The translations under genes and the position numbers were made by a program. A stretch of DNA of 64,000 nt from Delftia tsuruhatensis (GTDB lineage Bacteria > Pseudomonadota > Gammaproteobacteria > Burkholderiales > Burkholderiaceae_C). The notes below the pieces were generated by a model. It did no database searches. It was not told the origin of the DNA and was given only the letters and a program-made list of their open reading frames with translations. The stretch lies in contig NZ_LR813084.1 of assembly GCF_903815225.1 (NCBI RefSeq), positions 3,452,501 through 3,516,500 on the forward strand, given 5' to 3'. Below are positions 38,212-45,548 of this stretch, piece after piece (positions within the stretch are counted from its first letter, which is position 1; every line of letters begins with the position of its first letter).

Positions 38212-40761
38212 TCAGGTGCGCTGCGACCCCGGCGCCGGCCACGCAGTCGACTGCGGCGAAGGCGCTGGCCCGGGCGTGGGCGCCGCGCCTGCCTGCATGG
38301 GTCGGCGAGCCTCCACCGACTGCATCAGTTGCGTGGCCATGGCCGACAGCAGCTCCAGGTCGGCCGCCGAGACGTCGCGCGGCGCATCGTCCATGATGCA
38401 GAAGCTGCCCAGCACCCTGCCCTGCCGGCTCCTGAGCGGCACGCCGGCATAGAACCGCAGCTGCAGGGGACCCAGCAAGGGGTTGGAGGCGAACCGCGGG
38501 TCGCGCGCCACATCCGGCACCACCAGGGCCTCGCCGCCATGCACCACATAGGAGCAGATCGCCTGCGCGCGCGGCATGCCGGCCGATGCCGGCCCACCCT
38601 CGTCCGGCAACAGCAGGCTGCCCGGGGTGTGCACACGGTCAGTGTCCACCCAGGAAACCTGGGCCCATTTCACGTCGAAGGCGTTGGCGGCCTGCTGGGC
38701 CGCCTCGTGGTACAGGGCCTGCAGCGCGGGGGCCAGCACGCCGCTGTCGTGCAACTGCTGCACGCGCTCGGCATCGTCCAGCGCGATGGGGGCGGCCAGC
38801 CCCTGGTCCGCGGCCTGCGGCAGGCGCAGCGCGTCAACCCACAGCTGCAGTTCGCGCAGGCTACCCACGCAGGCGGCTGCGCCACAGCGGCGGGCGAAAT
38901 CAGGGTCGGCCACCACGGCCGGCGCATTCCACAATGCCAGCACCACGCGCAGATGCGGCCAATGCCGGCGCACGCGGCGCAGCATCTGGCGCACCACGGT
39001 CTGGGGCTGTGCGCTGAACACGGACAGCACCAGCAACCGGGCCTCGCCCAGTGACTGGGCCGCAGCAGGCCCTTGAGGCAGCTCGGCATTCTCGCCCTGC
39101 CCCAGCTGGCGCCAGAGCGGATCGGCCGCCAGCGCCCAGTCCGAGCAGCTGAGCACATGGCCACGAAGCGCCTCGCTGTGGGCCACCATGGCAGCCGCCA
39201 GCGCATCGACTTCCCAGCGCGCGCCCACGCAATGGATGCGCAGCACCCGGGAGACAGGGACCGGGGCCGGGGCCGGGGCGGGATGGGTCTCGCGCAGCTC
39301 CTGTATCAAGGCATCCATGCCGCTGGACAGGCGCAGCCGGTGCTCGGCCGTGGCAGATTCCAGATGCTGCTGCGTGGCCAGTCGCAGGGCGGGTATCGCC
39401 ACCTCGTCGTAGAAGCCGGCGACCGCGGCCGCGCGTTCGGCCTGCGTTGGCCGCGCCGGCAACCGGGCATCCACAAGGTCGTGGGCCAGCGTGATGGCAT
39501 CCTCCACATCGTCGGCCAGCAGCCGCTGGTACAGGCGCTGGGCCGGCCCCAGCACCGGAGCACTGCCCAACAGCACCTCCATGAACTGCAGCGCCGGGAT
39601 GTAGCGGCCCAGCACCAGCAGGCAGACCGTGAGCGGCGTGGACAGGATCAACCCTATCGGCCCCCACAGCGCGGTCCAGAAGGTGGCGGCCGCGATGATG
39701 GACAGCGTGGACAGCCCCGTACTGCTGCCATACAGCCATGGCTCGATCAGGTTGTTGCTGATCAGCTCCAGCGCCAGGATCAGGCCAAGGGTCATCAGCA
39801 GCATCTGCCAGCCCGGGTCCACGGCGAAGGCCAGCGCCAGCGGGAAGGCCGCCGAGATCATGGCCCCCACATAGGGAACGAAACGCATGATGGCCGCCAG
39901 CACGCCCCAGAGGATGGCCCCCGGCACGCCGATGAACCACAGTCCGGCGGCCATGGGCAGGCCGTAGGTGAGGTTGACCACGAACTGCATGCGCAGGTAT
40001 TTGCCGATGCGCTGCGAAGCCTCGTCCAGCGCATCGGTGGCCACATGCAGGTTGCCGCCCATCAGGCGCAGCAGCCGGTCGCGCAGATCGTCCCGGTCCA
40101 GCAGAATCAGAATGATGAACAGCAGCACGATGCCCGCCGTGGTCACGGGCTCGGCCACGCGGCCCAGCCACTGCAGCATGCGCGCCGTCGGTTTTTGCTC
40201 GGGTGACTGTATTTCCACCTTCTGCACCCTTGCCGTGCCTGCGGCACCGCGCGATATCTCGCGCTCCACGGTGTCGTAGGTGCGCAGGGCCCCGTCCCAG
40301 GCACTGGGCATGTTGGCATTGCGGCGCAGGCTGCGCAGCTTGTCGCGGATGGTGTTCTGGTAGGTGGGCAGGTCGGCGCTCAATTGCTGTACCTGGCCGA
40401 CCAGGTAGCTTCCCATTCCCGCCAACGCCGCCAGCGCCAGGGCCACCACCAGCAGCGTGGCGGCCATGCGCGGCAGTCCCCAGCGCTTGAGGCGGGAAAC
40501 TGCCGGATCGAGCAGGAAGCCGAACAGCAGGGCCAACGCCAGGGGAATCAGCAGTCCCTGGCCGAAGTACAGGCCCGCAATCACGATGCTGGCCACCAGC
40601 AGGCCGGTAAGCAGACGCAGCGCAGGCACCATGTCGGCCAGTTGCGCCAGCCCCGGCAGGGCCGAACGCACGCTGCGCGCGAACGCTGCATCGGCGGCCT
40701 CGGTGCCCCCGCCGCGCTCCTGCCGCGAAGGCGGTGGCGAGGGATCGGAATGTGGATTCAT
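38212..40761 (-). CDS. PerM/AI-2E-family membrane protein with C-terminal GAF domain
   Basis: A long (849-residue) relative of PerM. Residues 45-410 are the AI-2E transporter-like domain with about eight membrane helices (LLIPLALALLFGFLLDPAVSRLKRWG, FIGVPGAILWGVLAAIMRFVPYVG). Residues about 520-640 (RVLRIHCVGARWEVDALAAAM... LRVVLALWNAP) look like a Rossmann, B12-binding-like fold. Residues about 665-815 are a GAF domain (WAQVSWVDTDRVH, AICSYVVHGGEALVVPDVARDPRF, FYAGVPLRS). Ordinary PerM proteins end after the first part. Role unknown; a sensing membrane protein is inferred. Confidence 0.82.
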   Translation of the reverse strand: MNPHSDPSPPPSRQERGGGTEAADAAFARSVRSALPGLAQLADMVPALRLLTGLLVASIVIAGLYFGQGLLIPLALALLFGFLLDPAVSRLKRWGLPRMAATLLVVALALAALAGMGSYLVGQVQQLSADLPTYQNTIRDKLRSLRRNANMPSAWDGALRTYDTVEREISRGAAGTARVQKVEIQSPEQKPTARMLQWLGRVAEPVTTAGIVLLFIILILLDRDDLRDRLLRLMGGNLHVATDALDEASQRIGKYLRMQFVVNLTYGLPMAAGLWFIGVPGAILWGVLAAIMRFVPYVGAMISAAFPLALAFAVDPGWQMLLMTLGLILALELISNNLIEPWLYGSSTGLSTLSIIAAATFWTALWGPIGLILSTPLTVCLLVLGRYIPALQFMEVLLGSAPVLGPAQRLYQRLLADDVEDAITLAHDLVDARLPARPTQAERAAAVAGFYDEVAIPALRLATQQHLESATAEHRLRLSSGMDALIQELRETHPAPAPAPVPVSRVLRIHCVGARWEVDALAAAMVAHSEALRGHVLSCSDWALAADPLWRQLGQGENAELPQGPAAAQSLGEARLLVLSVFSAQPQTVVRQMLRRVRRHWPHLRVVLALWNAPAVVADPDFARRCGAAACVGSLRELQLWVDALRLPQAADQGLAAPIALDDAERVQQLHDSGVLAPALQALYHEAAQQAANAFDVKWAQVSWVDTDRVHTPGSLLLPDEGGPASAGMPRAQAICSYVVHGGEALVVPDVARDPRFASNPLLGPLQLRFYAGVPLRSRQGRVLGSFCIMDDAPRDVSAADLELLSAMATQLMQSVEARRPMQAGAAPTPGPAPSPQSTAWPAPGSQRT

Positions 40762-40920
40762 GGGATCAGGTATCAGGATTCGGAACGGGCCGGGTACCGT
40801 CCCGCAACCGGCCATCCCGGCATTGCACCGTGTGCCGCCAGCCTGCCCTGTCAGCGGCCACCGCAATCGCGGGAACTCCGCCGCCTTGCCCCGCGACGTC
40901 CCGCCGATGGCGGCGCCCGC

Positions 40921-42027
40921 CTACAGCGGCAGCACCTGCCCCGGATCGGGGCGATCCAGCCACTGCGCGAACTCATCCGCCAATTGCCGGCTCGCCGAGG
41001 TGGCAGTGCTCCAGGCACGCCAGCGGGCCTCGTGGTCGGTGGCGAAGTCCATGAAGTCATGGCGGTCCGGCAGCTTGCCACGCGGCAGCCGTGCCACCCA
41101 CCGTGGATCAGGCGCGAGCAGCACCATGGCATCGAGCCAGGGCGTCGCGCGGTGACGCCAGCGCAGGCCCTTGTCCAGCCAGCCCGGCACCACGGCCTGC
41201 TGGAAATGGGGGTACAGCACGATGCCGTCCTCACCCAGGCGCCCCTGGTCGGCGTAGGCCAGATGCAGGTGGTAGTCGGTGATGCCTCCATCCCAGTAGG
41301 CGCCGCGCGGCGCACCAGCGATGTCGTGCACGGCCTCCAGAACGAAGGGGATGGAGCAGCTGGCACGCAAGGCCTGCATGAAATTGGCCTCGCTGAGCGC
41401 GACCTGGCGCGTGCGCAGATCGTGCGTGCCGAAAGGAATGGGCGCCATGCCCTCGGCCGATCCCGAGGAGAACACCACGCGCTCCAGCCACGCGCCCAGG
41501 GCCTTGCGGTGCACGGCATTGCTGGCGAACGCGCCCAGATAGCCCAGTGGCGTGCGCCAGCGCGACTCGCGCGCCAGCAGGCCACGCCCGCGCGCGGCCA
41601 CGACATGCAGCCGATAGCGCGCATGGCCCAGCACCTCGGTCACGCGCCCGCCATAGAACTGTTCCAGGCTGCTGGCGAAGCGCTCGCTGACCAGGGCCGC
41701 CGGCGTGCGCCGGCTGCCCGGTGGGGGGTCGAAGCGCTGGGCGATGTAGTCGCGCTCCAGCCGCTCGAAGGCCTGCACCGGCGCCTCCAGACAGGCGGTG
41801 GCCATGCGCCAGGCGCCGATGGAGGCCCCCACCAGATCCACCGGCTGCCGCGAGCGTGGCAGCCATTCGCCAAAGATGAAGCGGTCCAGTGGCCCCAGGA
41901 TCAGGCCCTTGGGGCCGCCGGCGGCGGCCGGGATCACCCGGACCTGGCCTGGCGACAAGCCGTGGCGGCGGATGTGGGCAAGGGCCCTGGGGCCCGCATG
42001 GATGCGCAGGGCAGGAGAGTGGCTCAT
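40921..42027 (-). CDS. Patatin-like phospholipase-type protein
   Basis: A 368-residue protein with a patatin fold: oxyanion-like PAAAGGPKGLILG, nucleophile elbow VGASIGAWRMA (G-x-S-x-G), and the dyad aspartate in AYWDGGITDYHLHLAY (DGG). It has no signal peptide. Such proteins act as acyl hydrolases on membrane lipids. An ATG three codons earlier (42036) is possible. It lies 44 bp after the sensor kinase gene on the same strand. The 159 bp between it and the PerM-like gene contain no evident gene. Confidence 0.82.
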   Translation of the reverse strand: MSHSPALRIHAGPRALAHIRRHGLSPGQVRVIPAAAGGPKGLILGPLDRFIFGEWLPRSRQPVDLVGASIGAWRMATACLEAPVQAFERLERDYIAQRFDPPPGSRRTPAALVSERFASSLEQFYGGRVTEVLGHARYRLHVVAARGRGLLARESRWRTPLGYLGAFASNAVHRKALGAWLERVVFSSGSAEGMAPIPFGTHDLRTRQVALSEANFMQALRASCSIPFVLEAVHDIAGAPRGAYWDGGITDYHLHLAYADQGRLGEDGIVLYPHFQQAVVPGWLDKGLRWRHRATPWLDAMVLLAPDPRWVARLPRGKLPDRHDFMDFATDHEARWRAWSTATSASRQLADEFAQWLDRPDPGQVLPL

Positions 42028-42070
42028 GGACGCCATTGTGCACAGGCCGTCGCCGCAACCTGCGGCCTGT

Positions 42071-42943
42071 TCACCAGCGCACGCGCACCACCGTGCCCCC
42101 CCCCTGGCGCGCATACAAATCCAGCACGGCCCCGATGGCATGGGCCCGCCGCTGCATTCCCTCCAGGCCCATGCCACGGGTCCCGGGCAGGCCCTGCCCA
42201 TCCACCGGCTCCGACGCCAGTCCCCTTCCGTCATCCTCCACCCGCAACTCCCAGCGGGCACCATCGGCCTGCGCAGTGCTCTGCTGCACCGGCTCCAGCA
42301 CCAGCCAGAGCGTGCGGGCCCGGGCGTGCTGCAAGGCGTTGCTCACGGCCTCCTGGGCAATGGCCAGCAGATGCTGCGAGGGCTGGCCACGTGGCAGGTC
42401 CGGCTGCGCGCCCGGCTGCACGCCGATGCGAGGGTCGGCTTGAGGATCTGCCACGCTCCAGCGCATCTGCATGCCACGGCGGTCCAGCACGGGCTGCAGC
42501 CGATGGCGCAGCCGCGCCAGCCGCACGGGCAAGGCATCCTCCATGGCATCCATGGAATCCACCATGAGCCGCAGATCCAGCAAGGACTGCTCCAGCAAGG
42601 CATGCGCCTGCCTCTGCCGGCCCTCGTGCGGCTCCAGCAGGGCCATGGCATGGACCAGGAGCGCGCCCACGCCGTCATGCAGGTCCGCCGCGATGCGCCG
42701 GCGTTCGGCCTGCACCTCTCGCGAGGGCCTGGGCGTGCGCCTGCGCCGCCACAGCAGCAGCCGGTACAGGCTCCGTGCGCCGATGGACCACAGCAGCGCC
42801 GTCAGCGCCATCACCGCCAGGCTGGCCAGAGACAGCCAGGCCGGGGCCTGCGCGCCCGCCTGCCACAGCCAGACACCCAGCACCAGCATCTGCAGCAGGC
42901 CCATGGCCAGGCAGACGGACAGTGTGCGAATGGTTTGCTTCAT
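42071..42943 (-). CDS. Membrane histidine kinase, NarX/HisKA_3 type
   Basis: A 290-residue kinase. Two membrane helices lie at 8-30 and 36-55, with almost no periplasmic loop. The HisKA_3 phosphorylation site is in RRRIAADLHDGVGALLVHAM. The ATPase domain has LAIAQEAVSNALQHARA (N box), LRVEDDGRGL (G1) and GTRGMGLEGMQRRAHAIGA (G2). It lacks a large sensor domain, so it may sense membrane state or a partner protein. It is the second gene of a pair with the LuxR-type regulator 69 bp upstream. Confidence 0.9.
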   Translation of the reverse strand: MKQTIRTLSVCLAMGLLQMLVLGVWLWQAGAQAPAWLSLASLAVMALTALLWSIGARSLYRLLLWRRRRTPRPSREVQAERRRIAADLHDGVGALLVHAMALLEPHEGRQRQAHALLEQSLLDLRLMVDSMDAMEDALPVRLARLRHRLQPVLDRRGMQMRWSVADPQADPRIGVQPGAQPDLPRGQPSQHLLAIAQEAVSNALQHARARTLWLVLEPVQQSTAQADGARWELRVEDDGRGLASEPVDGQGLPGTRGMGLEGMQRRAHAIGAVLDLYARQGGGTVVRVRW

Positions 42944-43012
42944 GGCCTTGCGGGCGGCTGCGCCGGGAAGCGGGCTGCTGCGCTGCGGACAGGGCGGGAC
43001 GCCGCCCGGCGA

Positions 43013-43792
43013 TCAGAACAGCCCGCGCAGCGATGCAAAGCGCACTGCCTGGGCGCGGGTGCGCACCTGCAGCTTGCGGTAGATGTTCTTGATGTGCGTA
43101 TTGACCGTCATGCCGCTGATCATCAGCCGCGAGCCGATCTCGGTACTGGTGTAGCCGCTGGCCACCATGCGCAGCACCTCGCGCTCGCGCGTGGACAGGC
43201 GGTCGGCCTCGTCGGGCGTGCGCCGCTTGGGCTCCGCACCCTGTGTCTTGTCGAAGCGCTGCAGCAGCCTGCGCGCCAGGCTGGGCGTGACCGAGGCGCC
43301 GCCGTTGGCCACCTGCAGCACGGCCTGCGGATAGTTGCCGAACCAGGAGTTCTTGACGAGGTAGCCCGTGGCCCCCAGCTCGAAGGCCCGCAGTACCTGC
43401 TCGTCGTTTTCCATGACCGAGACGATGACGGCCTCGGCCGTGGGGCGCACGGTCTTCATCATGTCCAGCAGCTCGAAGCCCTCGCCATCGCCCAGGTTCA
43501 GGTCCACCAGCATCACGTCGAACTCATGCTGGCGGATGGCCTTGCGCCCCTCGCGCACGCTGCCGGCCTGCGCGACGACCAGGGTACGCGGGTCGCTCAT
43601 GATTTCCTGGGCTATCACCATGCGGATGTGGGCGTCGTCATCAACCAGCAGCACCCGCACGGGCTTGTCGGGCTGGCCCGCCAGATAGTCGGGCCACATG
43701 ACGGGGCCCAGGCCGGCGCCGGGCATGGCCTGCGCGCGTGGCGACTCGGCGATCAGGGGACGTGCATCGGCGGGAATGTCGGATGGGTTCAT
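43013..43792 (-). CDS. Response regulator, NarL/LuxR type
   Basis: A 259-residue regulator with an unusual 45-residue extension before the receiver. The receiver has VRVLLVDDDAHIRMV (acidic pocket), FDVMLVDLNLGDGEG (phospho-aspartate), VIVSVMEND and GYLVKNSW (lysine). The DNA-binding domain is DRLSTREREVLRMVASGYTSTEIGSRLMISGMTVNTHIKNIYRKLQVRTRAQAV. It is divergent from the curlin-like gene across 652 bp and is the obvious candidate regulator of that operon, comparable in role to CsgD. Confidence 0.92.
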   Translation of the reverse strand: MNPSDIPADARPLIAESPRAQAMPGAGLGPVMWPDYLAGQPDKPVRVLLVDDDAHIRMVIAQEIMSDPRTLVVAQAGSVREGRKAIRQHEFDVMLVDLNLGDGEGFELLDMMKTVRPTAEAVIVSVMENDEQVLRAFELGATGYLVKNSWFGNYPQAVLQVANGGASVTPSLARRLLQRFDKTQGAEPKRRTPDEADRLSTREREVLRMVASGYTSTEIGSRLMISGMTVNTHIKNIYRKLQVRTRAQAVRFASLRGLF

Positions 43793-44444
43793 GCTGATCT
43801 CCTCAGATGTCACGTCTTGTGTACGACGCAACCGTTCACAGGCTCGCCTTTCCACATTAAGAGAAATCGCTACCGATATCCACAATCTTTGACGATGTTT
43901 ATGAAAGATTGCCTGAATTACAAATTAACACATTTGTAAGAAAAATGGCCCAGGACTTGCCCCCAGACAACAACGCACACGCTCGCCTGCCGACAGCCCT
44001 TGCCCTGCGTCCAGGGCGCAGGTGCCTCCATCGCGCCACGCTGATCTCCCGGGAATCGCCCGCGCCCAGCGTATGCACTTCGATACGCCAGGTTGCCCGA
44101 CGCGCACAAACATCGGGTGGCCGGCATCGGCAAAGCCGCATGCAATCAGCCATTTACTGTTGTTGCAATTGGAAACTACCGAAATCCATCCGGGCCGCCT
44201 AGCCCAGGCTTTAACCCGATGCGGCCTGTGGCGGTGACGCCTCAGCGGGTAACTACCGCCGTGGTGGATCAACGCTCATGGCTACCCCGAACAAGAGATG
44301 GAGCGCAGGCAGCAGGCCGAGCACATTGGAGTCCAGACAACGAGCAGGGGCCAGGGAGACAAAGCCGGCAACCTCCGCAAAGTGTCTGCAAAACGGGTGC
44401 TTACACACCTTTTTCCTGATAGTCCGTATCACCAAGGAGCCATC
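43793..44444. promoter_or_regulatory. Long intergenic region between the response regulator and the curlin-like operon
   Basis: No gene is recognised in these 652 bp. The part next to the regulator is A+T-rich and holds two inverted repeats: CAATCTTT...AAAGATTG (43883-43890 and 43904-43911) and ACAAAT-N6-ATTTGT (43920-43937). The part next to the repeat-protein gene is ordinary in composition and forms a long leader. A large regulatory region like this also separates csgD from csgBAC in enteric bacteria. Confidence 0.5.
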
Positions 44445-44912
44445 ATGAAATCGCTTGCAATCCTTTCCCTGAGCCTGATCGCAACAGCTGCCATGGCAGG
44501 TCCCAGCGGCCCCGGCGGTCCTGGCAACAGTTCGTACATCGACATCAGCGGACCCAGCGTCCAGGTGACACTGCTGAACAAGAGCGGCGTGATCAACTCG
44601 GCCACGGGCGGTGGCAAGGCTTCCCAGAACCTGGCCAGCAATGCAGGCAATGTGACCATCGACAAGCACGGCAGCTCGCTGCAAGTGGTGGCCGCCACGG
44701 GAAGCGGCATCCTGAACAAGGCCGATGGATGGGGCGCCGTCGCCGTCAACAACCTGGCCTCCAATTATGGCGAAGTCGATGTGAAGAGCACCTCGATCCA
44801 GGTGGTGGCCGCCAAGAACTCCGGCATCGTCAACTATGCCGGCAACGGCTCCATGGCGGTGCAGAACATCTCCAGCAACAACGGCTGCGTCACCTGCTAC
44901 AACAACCACTGA
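44445..44912 (+). CDS. Exported curlin-like repeat protein, candidate amyloid subunit
   Basis: A 155-residue protein. The signal peptide is MKSLAILSLSLIATAAMA. After a Gly/Pro-rich stretch come three imperfect repeats of about 37-40 residues: S-x-QV...SGVINSATGGG...QNLASN, S-x-QV...SGILNKADGWG...NNLASN, S-x-QV...SGIVNYAGNGS...QNISSN. The core G-x2-N-x-A of the curlin repeat is kept in all three, with the asparagine/glutamine richness of amyloid subunits. It ends in CVTCYNNH. AAGGAG 5 nt upstream fixes the start. The linked CsgG-like gene supports secretion as a surface fibre. Amyloid formation itself is inferred. Confidence 0.7.
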   Translation: MKSLAILSLSLIATAAMAGPSGPGGPGNSSYIDISGPSVQVTLLNKSGVINSATGGGKASQNLASNAGNVTIDKHGSSLQVVAATGSGILNKADGWGAVAVNNLASNYGEVDVKSTSIQVVAAKNSGIVNYAGNGSMAVQNISSNNGCVTCYNNH

Positions 44913-44936
44913 ACCCGGTTGCCGGATGAAGCAGGC

Positions 44937-44963
44937 TGCCGGGTGACCACAGGTCTCCCGGCA
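44937..44963 (+). other. Stem-loop between the first two genes of the curlin-like operon
   Basis: TGCCGGG and CCCGGCA can pair across a 13-nt loop 25 bp after the repeat-protein stop, without a T run. It could protect the upstream message from 3' decay or partly stop transcription, giving more subunit than export protein. Inferred from structure only. Confidence 0.4.
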
Positions 44964-45010
44964 CTGCCTTCCCGGCACCGGCCAGATCCACCGCACCGGG
45001 AGAGCCCACC

Positions 45011-45433
45011 ATGCAAACCGCCGTCAACACCTGCTCGGCTGCCCTCGTGGCCTGGCTCGCCATCGCAGCGCCTGCCCTGCACGCAGCGGCCCCCGGCGAA
45101 GATCCCGTGGTGCTGAACAAGCCCGTCGACTACCTCAGGCTGCCGACTGCCAAGCCCGGCACATCGACAGGGCTGGACACCGTGACCGACATCCCCATCA
45201 ACGTCAAGGCCAAGATCGCGCGCTACGAGGCCATGGCCATGAACGGCGCCCCGGGCGTATCCACCGATGCCGACGTGGTGACCACCACGACGACGAGCAG
45301 CACCGGCATGAAGCGCACCTGCACGCAGGATCTGGCCAGCAACACCAACACCGGCGCATTCAACCGCTTCGGCCCCCAGACCAAGGATCAGATCGTGGTC
45401 CTCAAGGGCGACCTGGTCAACATCTGCCGATAG
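45011..45433 (+). CDS. Small exported protein of the curlin-like operon
   Basis: A 140-residue protein with a signal peptide ending ALHA near residue 25. The mature protein is threonine/aspartate-rich (DADVVTTTTTSSTGMKRTC) with two cysteines (KRTCTQDL and VNICR at the C-terminus) that could form a disulfide. The LASNTNTGAFNRFG segment echoes the LASN blocks of the upstream repeat protein. GGGAGA lies 7 nt before the ATG. No family recognised; a minor subunit, nucleator or chaperone is plausible from context. Confidence 0.6.
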   Translation: MQTAVNTCSAALVAWLAIAAPALHAAAPGEDPVVLNKPVDYLRLPTAKPGTSTGLDTVTDIPINVKAKIARYEAMAMNGAPGVSTDADVVTTTTTSSTGMKRTCTQDLASNTNTGAFNRFGPQTKDQIVVLKGDLVNICR

Positions 45434-45548
45434 CGCGGCCCGGCGCCGCGCCCCATGGTCGCCCGCCAGCCCCCTCCAACGAAATTGCCGCCATGGGCGC
45501 CAACGCACGCCGATGGCCTGGTTCGCCCTTTTCCAGCAGAGGTCCATC

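Noticed and set aside
36793..39054. A 753-codon plus-strand frame spanning the alcohol dehydrogenase gene
   Set aside because: It is a shifted frame of the dehydrogenase and the antisense of the PerM-like gene, with no domain of its own.
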